A stretch of DNA of 64,000 nt from Lysobacterales bacterium (lineage in GTDB: Bacteria; Pseudomonadota; Gammaproteobacteria; Xanthomonadales; SZUA-36). Where the stretch lies: contig JAKITK010000010.1 in the NCBI GenBank assembly GCA_021648125.1, positions 1 to 64,000 on the forward strand. Direction: 5' to 3'. The position numbers and the translations under genes are program-made. Shown here in pieces: positions 32,051 to 42,792 of the stretch (positions within the stretch are counted from its first letter, which is position 1; every line of letters starts with the position of its first letter). Under the pieces are notes generated by a model. It did not search any database. It was not told the DNA's origin and saw only the letters and a list, made by a program, of their open reading frames with translations.

Positions 32051-32506
32051 TTAGTTTTTCCAGTTGGCGAGTAGCTCTTGTAGTTTTACTGCTGAATCTA
32101 CCGTACGCAGCTGCTCGCGGAACTCTGTACTGGAGAACATATCTTCAACTTGGCCGAGGAGCTGTAAGTGATCCTCGCTGCAATGTTGCGGTACGGTAAT
32201 CGCAAACAACATATCCACAGGTTCACCATCCTCTGCTTCAAATTGAATCGCCTTGCGTAGCCTTACAAAGGCAGCCCGGGCACTATTTAAGTCAGATACA
32301 CGACCATGCGGGATGGCAACGCCGTTGCCGATGCTGGTGCTGCCTAGCCGTTCGCGTGAACAAAGGCTCTCGAACACCAGCCTGACATCATTACTATCTT
32401 CTTTGTTGACGAGAAGATCGCTAAGGATTTCCAGAAGCTTTTTCTTGCTGCCGGCATGTTCGTTAAGGCTGATGCGCTCAGGCGACAGCAAATCACTTAC
32501 TTGCAT
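32051..32506 (-). CDS. ptsN: nitrogen PTS EIIA component PtsN
   Basis: 151 residues. EIIA-Ntr domain with the phosphorylated His in GNGVAIPHGRV and the following FVRLRKAIQFEAEDG and FAITVP segments. Regulatory phosphotransferase that controls potassium and other functions. It lies 14 bases downstream of hpf in the rpoN operon order. Confidence 0.92.
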   Translation of the reverse strand: MQVSDLLSPERISLNEHAGSKKKLLEILSDLLVNKEDSNDVRLVFESLCSRERLGSTSIGNGVAIPHGRVSDLNSARAAFVRLRKAIQFEAEDGEPVDMLFAITVPQHCSEDHLQLLGQVEDMFSSTEFREQLRTVDSAVKLQELLANWKN

Positions 32507-32520
32507 TTTCTATAGTCTCT

Positions 32521-32826
32521 TCACTGGCCCCGGTGGTGGTCTTTGAGGATTTCTTTATGCCGGATGACCTGGCGATCCAGCTTGTCGATCATCATATCAA
32601 TAGCAGCGTAGAGATCTGGCTCAGTCGAACTTGCAACAATGGCTTTACCGCCACCAGCAATGCTCAGGTTAGCTTCGGCTGTGTGATTGTTTTTGACCAC
32701 ATCGAGCACCACATGCGCGGAAACGATTTTATCGAAATGACGCTCCAGCCGGGTGATTTTCTCAGTAACATAAGCGCGTAAAGAGGCGGTTACATCAATG
32801 TGTTGACCTGAAATTGTTAGTTGCAT
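32521..32826 (-). CDS. hpf: ribosome hibernation promoting factor (short HPF)
   Basis: 101 residues from the ATG at 32826 (GGAGCAAACC directly upstream; the frame is open further but without homology). S30AE fold: MQLTISGQHIDVTASLRAYV, RLERHFDKIVSAHVVLDV and AAIDMMIDKLDRQVIRHKE. Binds 30S subunits and promotes 100S dimers in stationary phase. Confidence 0.92.
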   Translation of the reverse strand: MQLTISGQHIDVTASLRAYVTEKITRLERHFDKIVSAHVVLDVVKNNHTAEANLSIAGGGKAIVASSTEPDLYAAIDMMIDKLDRQVIRHKEILKDHHRGQ

Positions 32827-32916
32827 GGTTTGCTCCTTAGTTATACCGAACAGTAATCTAACTGCATAATTCAGCAGCACTTAGCTGGTGAGTATGCAGC
32901 ATTTGTGGGTGGTTGG

Positions 32917-32935
32917 TCCGTTGGCTACCAACGGA
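32917..32935. repeat. 8-bp perfect hairpin in hpf upstream region
   Basis: TCCGTTGG CTA CCAACGGA, in the 293-bp gap between yajQ and hpf. Without a T-run on the minus strand it is more likely an mRNA structure or attenuator than a terminator. Confidence 0.4.
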
Positions 32936-33119
32936 TAGTACGGCTGCTTTCATATTTTAATTTTATACTTGTTTGCAGAAAAATCCTAGGGTTTTTCGTA
33001 GCTACTATTATGGGTTTGTTTTTGAGTAAGGTTTTTACTGGTATTTAGCCTGCGTTAAACAGGTGCACAAAAATGCCGATAACCCATATCTTCTGATAGA
33101 AATCCACAACAAACATCAA

Positions 33120-33602
33120 TCAATCCCTGAAGTTTTTATATTGTAAGGGCATCTCGCAATCCGCGTTTTTAAGTAGGGCAATTGCAGCTTGTAGATCATC
33201 ACGCTTTTTTCCAGTAATGCGTAGCTGTTCGCCCTGAATGGCGGTTTGCATTTTCATTTTGCTGTCTTTAATCAGCTTAACTAACTTTTTCGCTTCCTCG
33301 GTTTGAATACCTTCCTTAACTAGAATCTTTTGGGTGGCCGTGCGCGCATGAATCACGGCTTCTTGTGGATCCAGGCATTTTAAGTCGATGCTGCGTTTGA
33401 CCAGTTTCCCGGCGAGCACATCATTCATTTGTTGCAACTGAAAATCAGCCTGCGCAGTCAAGGTTATGGTGTTCTCCTGTAACTCGAAATTGGCACCGCT
33501 ACCTTTGAAGTCAAAACGGGTTTTGATTTCACGATTTGCCTGGTCAATGGCGTTACTGAGTTCGTGATAATTGATTTCTGATACAACATCAAAAGAGGGC
33601 AT
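33120..33602 (-). CDS. YajQ-family nucleotide-binding protein
   Basis: 160 residues with the full YajQ/UPF0234 signature: MPSFDVVSEINYHELSNAID, RFDFKGSGANFEL, RSIDLKCLDPQ, and KDSKMKMQTAIQGEQLRITG. Relatives bind cyclic di-GMP and act with transcription factors. Its place between rpoN and hpf interrupts the usual adjacency. Confidence 0.92.
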   Translation of the reverse strand: MPSFDVVSEINYHELSNAIDQANREIKTRFDFKGSGANFELQENTITLTAQADFQLQQMNDVLAGKLVKRSIDLKCLDPQEAVIHARTATQKILVKEGIQTEEAKKLVKLIKDSKMKMQTAIQGEQLRITGKKRDDLQAAIALLKNADCEMPLQYKNFRD

Positions 33603-33686
33603 ATAGTCTCCATGTGTAAGTTTGCGGACTGTGTTTGGTCGGCGAATGTTTAAGCTGAATATTTATGGTTAAGGTTTTTTTTGATC

Positions 33687-35102
33687 CTAAAAATGTCGGA
33701 GTTTCTCACGCCGTTGATTGCGTCGCCGTTCGGCAGATGAACCAATGCCCAGTGCTTCCCGGTATTTTGCTACGGTACGGCGGGCAATGCGTATTCCTGA
33801 ATCCTGTAATTGTTCGGAAATTTTGAGATCGCTTAAAGGTTTTTGTACGGATTCAGCGCTAATTAGTTCGGCGATCCGGGCTTTGACGGCAACTGAGCTG
33901 ACGGTTTTGCCATCCTGTGTGTTTACATGGCTGGAAAAGAAATACTTTAATTCAAATATTCCTCGTGGGGTAAGGGCATATTTACGCGTTGTAGCTCTGG
34001 AAACGGTAGACTCGTGTAAACCGGTTTCTGCCGCAATTTCACGCAATACCAAGGGTTGCATGGCTTTATCACCACCTTCGAGAAATTTTTGCTGGTGCTG
34101 TACGATGGCATTAGAAACCAGCATTAAGGAGCGGTTTCGTAAAATCAGCGCATTCATCAGCCAACGAGCTTCCTGTAAGTGCCCCTGCAGGTAATCCGAC
34201 TCTTTCTTGCCTTCCGAGCGCAGCAGCTGGATATAATAGTTATTCAGCTGTAGTCTGGGTTCGTTTTCGGGGTTCAATGATACTCCCCAGCCGCTGTCTT
34301 GTTGCAGGAAATAGACATCTGGCACGATATATTCATCCCGGCGGTTGTCATAGCGCGATCCAGGGCGAGGCTCTAAGGACTGGATCAGTTCGATGGCCAG
34401 AATGATTTTTTCCCTGCTGGTATTAAGCCTTTCAATTAGGTCGTCCAGTTGCCCGTCGATTAATAAATCGAGACCATCTCGGGCGAGGTGGGCGGCAGTA
34501 TTCCTGCCCGGAGTATCCTGGGGTAGGGCAGCTAATTGAACTTGAATACACTCGCGCGCATCTGCACAGGCAACCCCGACAGGCTCCATCCGTTGGATAC
34601 GATGGAGTACTGCTGTAACTTCCGCAGCTGACACAGTAACTTCCGGTTGCAGGCTCTGCTGTATATCTTCAATGCTGTCGGCTAAATAGCCGTCGCCGTC
34701 GAGGGCAAAAACAATAGCTTCAGCGATTGCACTGTCAATATCAGAAAACGATGTTAAGTTGATTTGCCAGAGCAGGTGGCTCTGTAAACTGGCGTCATCC
34801 TGATCCGGTAGACTATCGAGAATATAACCACTGCTGGCAGAGCTGCTCTGGGTAGAACCAAGACCCTGCGAGCTAAGCCACTCTTCGGTTGAGGGCTCAT
34901 CGGAGCTTGATTCATTTGATTCTACAAAGTCAGGGTCAGGGCTTTCTTCACCTTCCCGCTCTAGTAGTGGATTGCTGTCGAGAGCTTCTTGCACATAGTC
35001 ACGCAGTTCAATCCGCCCTAACTGCAGTAACTTAATTGCCTGCTGCAACTGCGGCGCCATACTGAGCTGTTGTTTGAGTTTAAGTTGTAGCCTTTGTGCC
35101 AT
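33687..35102 (-). CDS. rpoN: RNA polymerase sigma-54 factor RpoN
   Basis: 471 residues from the ATG at 35102. The frame is open further upstream into lptB, but only from here does it match: MAQRLQLKLKQQLSMAPQLQ, the Gln-rich activator-interacting region, is the family start. Then an acidic linker, the core-binding region, a helix-turn-helix (LHESTVSRATTRK) and the RpoN box ARRTVAKYREALGI near the C-terminus. Confidence 0.93.
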   Translation of the reverse strand: MAQRLQLKLKQQLSMAPQLQQAIKLLQLGRIELRDYVQEALDSNPLLEREGEESPDPDFVESNESSSDEPSTEEWLSSQGLGSTQSSSASSGYILDSLPDQDDASLQSHLLWQINLTSFSDIDSAIAEAIVFALDGDGYLADSIEDIQQSLQPEVTVSAAEVTAVLHRIQRMEPVGVACADARECIQVQLAALPQDTPGRNTAAHLARDGLDLLIDGQLDDLIERLNTSREKIILAIELIQSLEPRPGSRYDNRRDEYIVPDVYFLQQDSGWGVSLNPENEPRLQLNNYYIQLLRSEGKKESDYLQGHLQEARWLMNALILRNRSLMLVSNAIVQHQQKFLEGGDKAMQPLVLREIAAETGLHESTVSRATTRKYALTPRGIFELKYFFSSHVNTQDGKTVSSVAVKARIAELISAESVQKPLSDLKISEQLQDSGIRIARRTVAKYREALGIGSSAERRRNQRREKLRHF

Positions 35103-35124
35103 GAGTTTAGCGTCTAGTCCGAGG

Positions 35125-35844
35125 TTAAATTCTGAAAGAGTCGCCGAGATAAACATCTCGTACGGACTGATTATTAAGGACTTCCTCCGCGCTACCGGCC
35201 GCCAGCTCTTTGCCGTCGCTGAGGATATAGGCGTAGTCGCAAATATCGAGAGTTTCGCGTACATTGTGGTCGGTAATTAATACCCCAATGTCACGGCTGA
35301 CCAGATGAGTGACGATTTTTTTGATATCACTGACGGAAATCGGATCCACTCCGGCAAAGGGCTCATCAAGTAGCATAAATCGCGGGTTTGCTGCCAGCGC
35401 GCGTGCGATTTCCACACGCCGTCTTTCGCCGCCTGAAAGGCTGATGCCGGTTTGCTGGGCAAGATGGCTGACCGATAACTCCTCCATCAAATGCTCGAGC
35501 TCCACTCGGCGCATTTTTTTATCCATATCTGAACGCATTTCAAGGATCGCAAGAATATTATTTTGGACTGACAGCTTGCGGAAAATAGAAGCGTCCTGCG
35601 GCAGGTAGCCGATCCCCTGTTTAGCGCGCAGGTTAACCGGCTTGCGTGTCAGATCCTGCCCGTCAATCGTTATTTGTCCCTCGTCAACTGGAACCAGCCC
35701 TACAATCATATGAAAACAGGTGGTTTTTCCGGCGCCATTAGGCCCCAATAAACCAACTACCTCGCCCTGTTTTACTTTAAGGGATACACCGCTGACAACT
35801 TCACGGCCCTTATATTGCTTGTGCAGATTTGTTGCCCGTAACAT
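35125..35844 (-). CDS. lptB: LPS export ATPase LptB
   Basis: 239 residues. Walker [17 protein letters not shown]-loop, signature [14 protein letters not shown], Walker [14 protein letters not shown] and switch His in [10 protein letters not shown]. Powers lipopolysaccharide extraction with LptFG. Its start overlaps the lptA stop by one base. Confidence 0.95.
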   Translation of the reverse strand: MLRATNLHKQYKGREVVSGVSLKVKQGEVVGLLGPNGAGKTTCFHMIVGLVPVDEGQITIDGQDLTRKPVNLRAKQGIGYLPQDASIFRKLSVQNNILAILEMRSDMDKKMRRVELEHLMEELSVSHLAQQTGISLSGGERRRVEIARALAANPRFMLLDEPFAGVDPISVSDIKKIVTHLVSRDIGVLITDHNVRETLDICDYAYILSDGKELAAGSAEEVLNNQSVRDVYLGDSFRI

Positions 35845-36413
35845 TAGTTCACACCACCGTCTTTTGTAGTCTGGCTTTTTTCAGCCTGGCCCTCTCCAGG
35901 TTCGCTGCTGTTAGCCGCGGTATCTTTTTGTGATGGATTGATGCGAAAATGAACCCGGTCATCACCACCGGCACTGCGGGTAAAAAAGCGTTCATTGTTG
36001 AGGTCATAGCGAACCCGGTGGCCTTTTATTTCACCTTGCGGGTGCTTAATTTTGACATCGCCTAAGAGCACTATTTCGGCTTTTTCCACTTCATAGTTAA
36101 TGGTGCTTGCTTGGGCATCCAGGGTTCCGCCTTCTGGTAATTGTTGGTGCCAGCTAACCGGTGTGCCCTTCAGTTCAATCCGTACCACTTTAGAGTCGTT
36201 GGTGTGAATTTTGCCTAAATCAGCAATAATCTCCAAGCCCCCCTGTTTTATGTGGACATTTTTCTTCAAAATAGTGACACCATCACCGAGCGCAGAATCA
36301 CTGCTGTCGGCGGTAATATCAATGGGCAGGTCGCTATGGGTGCCAAAACCGGCAGCGGCTACATTGCAGCTACCGAAAGCGAGGAATAACAAAATTAATC
36401 TATTCAGTTTCAT
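35844..36413 (-). CDS. lptA: LPS transport periplasmic protein LptA
   Basis: 189 residues, signal peptide (cleavage near NVAAAG), OstA/LptA beta-jellyroll from about 30 to 155 ([44 protein letters not shown]). Carries LPS across the periplasm. Overlaps lptC by 14 bases. Confidence 0.92.
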   Translation of the reverse strand: MKLNRLILLFLAFGSCNVAAAGFGTHSDLPIDITADSSDSALGDGVTILKKNVHIKQGGLEIIADLGKIHTNDSKVVRIELKGTPVSWHQQLPEGGTLDAQASTINYEVEKAEIVLLGDVKIKHPQGEIKGHRVRYDLNNERFFTRSAGGDDRVHFRINPSQKDTAANSSEPGEGQAEKSQTTKDGGVN

Positions 36414-36975
36414 ATTGTCCTTTGACCTGTTGTTGCAGGCTGATTTGTTCGGTTTCGAGATTGGCGTTCATACCTGTACCGCTGAGCTGAAGGCCCGGCG
36501 CTGTTAATGAAATCAGTACATTGCTGGTCAGTAATCGGTCGGTTTGATTAAACGATAGCTCTTCGGTGCGAAGAATTATCGGTTGGTTGTCGTTTCCCTC
36601 TAGGGTTGAGCGTGATTTAACCACGACCCTACCGCTAAGGTGAATTTCATTCTGATCATCACTGATAAGACCGGAATCGGCAAGCAAAGTGGTCTTTTTA
36701 TCGGTTTTTCTTTGCGGCCAGAGTATCCGCGGGTGACTGACGCGGGTAACACCGCTGTTAGTATCTTTACTCATTCTGGGCGCATTCATTTGAAATACTA
36801 AAAAACCTTTTTCATCGAAGCTTCTGGCAACAAAATTCTCAAGCTCGTAGTCAATTGTGCTGCGCTGGTTTGACGCTGTTGCCCCAATTTCATCGGATTG
36901 TTGATTAACCATCCACCGACTGAACAGCGCGAGGCCGGCAAATAGGAATATCGCGAGAAGTGTCCGCTTACGCAT
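36400..36975 (-). CDS. lptC: LPS export membrane protein LptC
   Basis: 191 residues from the ATG at 36975, which puts the single N-terminal helix (LLAIFLFAGLALFSRWMV) at the start as in the family and five bases after kdsC. The periplasmic jellyroll has ISDDQNEIHLSGRVVVKS. Links LptBFG to LptA. Confidence 0.9.
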   Translation of the reverse strand: MRKRTLLAIFLFAGLALFSRWMVNQQSDEIGATASNQRSTIDYELENFVARSFDEKGFLVFQMNAPRMSKDTNSGVTRVSHPRILWPQRKTDKKTTLLADSGLISDDQNEIHLSGRVVVKSRSTLEGNDNQPIILRTEELSFNQTDRLLTSNVLISLTAPGLQLSGTGMNANLETEQISLQQQVKGQYETE

Positions 36976-36979
36976 GAGC

Positions 36980-37543
36980 TTAGCCCTGCCCGGCGTCGCT
37001 TGGACTCGTGTCCAGGCATTCGGCCAGCCAGGTTTTTTCACTGTCCTGAGCCTGCATGATCAGATGGCATAGTTCGCGTACCGCACCACGACCGCCCTTG
37101 CGGGTAGAAACCCAGTCGGCGCGTTTACACACTTCAGGCTCGGCATCAGCGACGGTTGCAGCCAGGCCCACTTGTGACATAACCGCGAGATCGTTCCAGT
37201 CATCGCCAATGTAACAAACCTGTGAATCGCTCAATTGTAGTGATTGTATGAGCTGTCTATAGACGCTGATTTTTCTATCCTGTCCCTGAAATAAGTGCTT
37301 AACCCCCAGTTGGCGGGCACGGGATGTCAGCAGTTCAGATGTGCGCCCGGTAATAATGGCAAGCTCAATACCAAAGCGTTGGAGGGCTACCAGTCCTAAT
37401 CCGTCACGCGAGCTGAAGGATTTTAGTTCTTCGCCCGTATCAGAAAAAAACAGGCGGCCATCGCTAAGTACGCCATCCACATCCATGATTAATAAACGCA
37501 CCGCTTTGGCTTTTGCTAACACTTCTGCTGTGAACTGGCTCAT
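36980..37543 (-). CDS. kdsC: KDO-8-phosphate phosphatase KdsC
   Basis: 187 residues, HAD superfamily without cap: motif I LLIMDVDGVLSDG, motif II ITGRTS, motif IV CYIGDDWNDLAVM. Removes phosphate from KDO-8-P in LPS core synthesis. Overlaps kdsD by four bases. Confidence 0.93.
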   Translation of the reverse strand: MSQFTAEVLAKAKAVRLLIMDVDGVLSDGRLFFSDTGEELKSFSSRDGLGLVALQRFGIELAIITGRTSELLTSRARQLGVKHLFQGQDRKISVYRQLIQSLQLSDSQVCYIGDDWNDLAVMSQVGLAATVADAEPEVCKRADWVSTRKGGRGAVRELCHLIMQAQDSEKTWLAECLDTSPSDAGQG

Positions 37544-38511
37544 ACAACACCTGCCTGGAGTAAATCCTGAAAGTTTAGGGCGCCAACCAGCTGTTGCTTA
37601 TGGTCTACCACCAGTAGTCCCTGAATACGGTGTTTCTGCATTTTGTTAAGTGCGTTTACCGCCAGATCATTGCGGCGGATGGTGACAGGGTTTTTATGCA
37701 TAAGTTCGGCTATGGGGGTGCTTGTCGGGTTTTGTCCAAATTCCAGGCTGCGGCGTAGATCACCATCAGTATATACGCCGAGTATGTGGTTTTGAGTATC
37801 AACTACCGCTACCATCCCGAGGCGCTTACCGGTCATTTCCAGAATGCCATCGGTGAGCATTGCAGTTTCAGTGACTTTCGGAATATCCTCGCCCTTATGC
37901 ATAATCTCTTTAACATGCAGTAACAGGCGACGGCCTAATTGACCTGCGGGGTGCGATTTGGCAAAATCTTCGCGGGTAAAGCCGCGCGATTCAAGCAGAG
38001 ATATCGCCAATGCATCACCCATAACAAGAGCAGCTGTAGTGCTTGATGTCGGTGCCAGACCAAGCGGACAGGCTTCTTTGGTAACGGCAACATTAATGTG
38101 TACATCGGCGTGTCGGGCAAGGGTTGAATCCGGCTTGCCGGTCATGGCTACCGACTTAGTGCCTAGGCGCAGTAATTGCGGTAATATTTGGTTTACCTCA
38201 TGAGTTTCGCCGCTACTGGAGATAATCAGCAGGACATCCTCAGTGGTGATCATGCCAAGGTCTCCGTGACTGGCTTCTGCGGGGTGTACAAAGAATGCCG
38301 GCGTGCCGGTACTGGCGAGAGTGGCGGCAATTTTGTTGCCAATATGGCCGGACTTCCCCATGCCGATGACGATGACTCTACCCTTGCAGGAAAGCATGAT
38401 TTTGCAGGCCTCGACGAACTGGTCATCAATTTGATTAAGCAGGCCACTAATGGCTTCCAGCTCGGTTTCAATGACTGCAGTGGCTAATTGTTTGATCGCA
38501 GTTTGATTCAT
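37540..38511 (-). CDS. kdsD: arabinose-5-phosphate isomerase KdsD
   Basis: 323 residues: SIS domain (about 35-180; GMGKSGHIGNKIAATL, HPAEASHGDLGMI) and a C-terminal CBS pair (about 205-320). Converts ribulose-5-P to arabinose-5-P, the first step to KDO. Confidence 0.94.
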   Translation of the reverse strand: MNQTAIKQLATAVIETELEAISGLLNQIDDQFVEACKIMLSCKGRVIVIGMGKSGHIGNKIAATLASTGTPAFFVHPAEASHGDLGMITTEDVLLIISSSGETHEVNQILPQLLRLGTKSVAMTGKPDSTLARHADVHINVAVTKEACPLGLAPTSSTTAALVMGDALAISLLESRGFTREDFAKSHPAGQLGRRLLLHVKEIMHKGEDIPKVTETAMLTDGILEMTGKRLGMVAVVDTQNHILGVYTDGDLRRSLEFGQNPTSTPIAELMHKNPVTIRRNDLAVNALNKMQKHRIQGLLVVDHKQQLVGALNFQDLLQAGVV

Positions 38512-38587
38512 GCAAGCTAGTTTAACCGACTTGGCACATATATTGCAGTTGACAGTCGTATTATTAGTAGTTTACTCGAAGGCAGCT

Positions 38588-39556
38588 TCAAGCTAGTGTT
38601 TGCCAAATCACTACAGCGTTATAGACCAAATAAAGTAATAACAGGGCTAAACCTTCTAAGCGGGTGATTCGACCCACACCTTTGAGTCGCCAAGCAACTG
38701 CAAATAACAATAGGGTAAAGCCAAACATAACAATCACATCGCGATTGAGAATAAAACTTTCGAGTGTGATCGGTGTCAGTGCCGCACCAATACCGAGAAC
38801 TCCCAGCAAATTAAACATATTTGAGCCGATGACATTACCAATAGCAATATCATCTTCATGTTTGAGGGCGCTGGATATTGATGCTGCAAGTTCTGGCAGA
38901 CTGGTGCCAAAGGCGACAATGGTTAAGCCGATTATGGTGCTTGATATACCATAGATTGTGGCTACGGTTACCGCACCTTCGACTAAGAAAACGGAGCTGA
39001 GGGGTAGCAGAATCAAGCCTATAACCAGCCAAAAAATTGCCGTTTTCATTGGCATGTCACGCGGGATTTCAGCTTCAAATTCCTGAATCAAGGGATCGGA
39101 GTCGCCTCGTTCCATGCCCACAATAACCATATATGTCAGCAGTACAATGAGTCCTACCAACAGGATATAGCCGTCAACCTGAGTTAACACCCCATCCCAC
39201 ATTAGCAGGGTGGCTATTATCATAATAAATAACAGGATAGGAAATTCTTTACGCAATAAGCCGGATTCTACTGTCAGCGGATAAATGAGCGCGGTAACAC
39301 CGAGAACCAAGCCAATATTAGTAATGTTAGAGCCGATGGCGTTGCCTACCGCTAATCCGGGGTTACCCTGTAGGGCAGCAATGGCAGAAACCACCATTTC
39401 AGGCGCGGAAGTACCAATACCGACGACAGTTAAGCCGATAACCAATGGCGAAATACCGAGGTTAGATGCAGTAGCGGCAGCCCCTGCTACCAGTCGGTCT
39501 GCAGCCCATATTAATAAAATGAAACCGCCAATAATCTGGATCAGGGCAATTAGCAT
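38588..39556 (-). CDS. calcium/sodium antiporter (YrbG-like)
   Basis: 322 residues, ten hydrophobic segments in two inverted halves. Each half carries an alpha repeat: GIGTSAPEMVVSAIAA with GNAIGSNITNIG, and AFGTSLPELAASISSA with GNVIGSNMFNLLG. K+-independent Na+/Ca2+ exchanger family. Divergent to ibaG with only 193 bases between; the mla genes usually found there are missing. Confidence 0.92.
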   Translation of the reverse strand: MLIALIQIIGGFILLIWAADRLVAGAAATASNLGISPLVIGLTVVGIGTSAPEMVVSAIAALQGNPGLAVGNAIGSNITNIGLVLGVTALIYPLTVESGLLRKEFPILLFIMIIATLLMWDGVLTQVDGYILLVGLIVLLTYMVIVGMERGDSDPLIQEFEAEIPRDMPMKTAIFWLVIGLILLPLSSVFLVEGAVTVATIYGISSTIIGLTIVAFGTSLPELAASISSALKHEDDIAIGNVIGSNMFNLLGVLGIGAALTPITLESFILNRDVIVMFGFTLLLFAVAWRLKGVGRITRLEGLALLLLYLVYNAVVIWQTLA

Positions 39557-39749
39557 GCGTTGGTAAGCCTGCGGTTTGCATTGATATTATTCGGGCTGAC
39601 TGTAAGACAATCATTAAAAAGCCTGAATTTAGTCAGATTCATCTAATTGTTTCCATATTTTATCTTGATAAGGCTGTTAAAATGACCATTCTAAATCGCC
39701 TAGTTTTTTAATGCCAACCGGGCAGGCGAGATATACATATGGATAGTCT

Positions 39750-39992
39750 ATGGATAGCAAGACAATAGAGCAACTGATTCGCGCAGGAATCGCGGATGTT
39801 GAGGTGAAAGTTCAATCTGATGACAATGTGCATTTTGAAGCAGTGGTCAGCAGTTCGGCATTTCTTGGCAAAAATCCCTTGCAACGGCACAGGATGGTCT
39901 ATGCCACTTTAGGTGATTTATTGGGTGGTGAAATTCACGCTTTGTCGATTCAGGCAAACTTACCGGATACCCCGCAAGACAATGCGGGCTAG
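39750..39992 (+). CDS. ibaG: BolA-family protein IbaG
   Basis: 80 residues: short BolA fold (DVEVKVQSDDNVHFEAVVSS, LQRHRMVYATLGDLLG). BolA/IbaG proteins work with monothiol glutaredoxins in iron-sulfur handling. The conserved Cys/His-loop His is in FEAVV..RHR. Lies 18 bases before murA. Confidence 0.9.
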   Translation: MDSKTIEQLIRAGIADVEVKVQSDDNVHFEAVVSSSAFLGKNPLQRHRMVYATLGDLLGGEIHALSIQANLPDTPQDNAG

Positions 39993-41273
<1,281 letters not shown>

Positions 41274-41366
41274 TTCCCCGGCGACAGTTTCTAGGGCGGC
41301 GTCTGATACGGACGGACGGCTTGTTGATGGTAACGACCCGCCAGTTCACGATTATCGCGTTGTATT

Positions 41367-42179
41367 TCAAGGTCGCCCAGTACCTTGCTGACAACGGTCT
41401 TTAACGGCGACTGTTTGACCCTGGATATGTAGTTTTTTTAGGGTCAGGCTGATAGTGCGTTTATTGGTTTTACCGGTGTCGGTACGCACTACAATATGGT
41501 TCAATTGAGGTGCTAGCCAATGGTGTTGAAATTTACCCGGTTTTTTGTAAATACGCTCAATTTTAATCGTCGGCAAACAGCCAAATACGGTCTGTAGATC
41601 TTCTTTGCCACTGAATTTGTAGTGTTTCGTTTCTATTTCATCTTTGTCGAGGAATGGATAACTGAATTCCGTTTCGCCTTTAGCAACCGCATCTTGCATG
41701 CTGAATAGGAAGGTCACGGGATCAAGCGTGCCGGGTTCTAGTTTCAGGTCGAATGTATCATCATTGTGACGAATTGATACCTGCATCGACTGCCAGTTAA
41801 ACGCGGCATGCCAATGTTCCTTTTTACCGAGATATTTTAGCTTTCGGGTGAAAATTAGCGCTTGGGGTTTGCCCTGATTCCAGTTGAACTCACCAATTTC
41901 GGTATCTTGGGCGCGTGCCAACCAGGCAAGGCCTTTTTCACCGCGTGCTTTTAAAGTATAGCGAAAGCGGTCATCACCCAGAGATTCCAGTTTGGCTGAG
42001 GGTCGGCTTTGTAGTTTGCCGTTGTAAGTCAATTCAAGTTCGGCGGTGTAGGCTTCTAGCTGACTTGGCGATTGTTCAGGTGGATGATTATTAAGGCTAG
42101 CTGCGCTGGTTGAAGTAGCCAGCAGAAATAAGACGGCCATCAGCGGCCAGTAGTAGCGGTTTTTTATGCAGTTTTCCAT
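41367..42179 (-). CDS. DUF3108 exported protein
   Basis: 271 residues from ATG 42179; a later ATG at 42140 is also possible. Signal peptide [20 protein letters not shown], then the DUF3108 beta-rich domain (YTAELELTYNGKLQSRPSAK, EIGEFNWNQGKPQA, TFLFSMQDAVAKGE). Unknown function. The start overlaps the 3' end of purN by roughly 80 bases, a conserved neighbourhood. Confidence 0.82.
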   Translation of the reverse strand: MENCIKNRYYWPLMAVLFLLATSTSAASLNNHPPEQSPSQLEAYTAELELTYNGKLQSRPSAKLESLGDDRFRYTLKARGEKGLAWLARAQDTEIGEFNWNQGKPQALIFTRKLKYLGKKEHWHAAFNWQSMQVSIRHNDDTFDLKLEPGTLDPVTFLFSMQDAVAKGETEFSYPFLDKDEIETKHYKFSGKEDLQTVFGCLPTIKIERIYKKPGKFQHHWLAPQLNHIVVRTDTGKTNKRTISLTLKKLHIQGQTVAVKDRCQQGTGRP

Positions 42180-42792
42180 CAATGTGAAGCATATCATCAA
42201 TCAACTCTACTGTATGCCGGCTGAATAACTCGAGACTAGCGACCAGTAGTTGGTGTTCGACTGGTTGTAAACGACTTGCCATAATTTCGGCGGTATCACC
42301 AGGTTCAATTGCCAGTACGGCCTGGCCGATGAGCGCGCCGGCATCGAGTTCAGGGGTAACAAAGTGAATACTGGCACCATAGTGGCTGTCACCCGCGGCT
42401 AATGCCCGCTTATAGGTATCTAGGCCGGTGTATTTGGGTAGCAAAGAGGGGTGCAAATTAATCATACGACTGCGGTATGCATTGACCAACTCTGCCCCAA
42501 GGATGCGCATGAAGCCTGCCAGTAGGATAAGCTCAGGCTGCCATTCCCGGATAAGCTGGGCAAGTTGTCGATCGTAACTTTGCCGCTCAGGGTAACTCAG
42601 TGGATCAACAAATATGGCAGGAATATCAGCCTGACGGGCTATTTCCAGACCGGGAGCCGCGCGGCGGTTGCTGATAACGGCACAGATATCCAGCGGCAAA
42701 CGGCCGCTGTCGCGGGCAGTAATCATCGTGGCCAGATTGCTGCCACGGCCGGAAAGTAGAACAAGGCAGCGAAGTTTGGGCATTTTACTCAA
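42097..42792 (-). CDS. purN: phosphoribosylglycinamide formyltransferase PurN
   Basis: 231 residues, slightly longer than usual at the C-terminus. [46 protein letters not shown] with catalytic Asn/His region, and the Asp in [10 protein letters not shown]. Third step of purine synthesis. Overlaps purM by four bases. Confidence 0.94.
   Translation of the reverse strand: MSKMPKLRCLVLLSGRGSNLATMITARDSGRLPLDICAVISNRRAAPGLEIARQADIPAIFVDPLSYPERQSYDRQLAQLIREWQPELILLAGFMRILGAELVNAYRSRMINLHPSLLPKYTGLDTYKRALAAGDSHYGASIHFVTPELDAGALIGQAVLAIEPGDTAEIMASRLQPVEHQLLVASLELFSRHTVELIDDMLHIDGKLHKKPLLLAADGRLISAGYFNQRS

Noticed and set aside
33718-34194. 158-codon open frame on the plus strand
   Set aside because: Antisense to rpoN, which has strong motifs; no recognisable domain.
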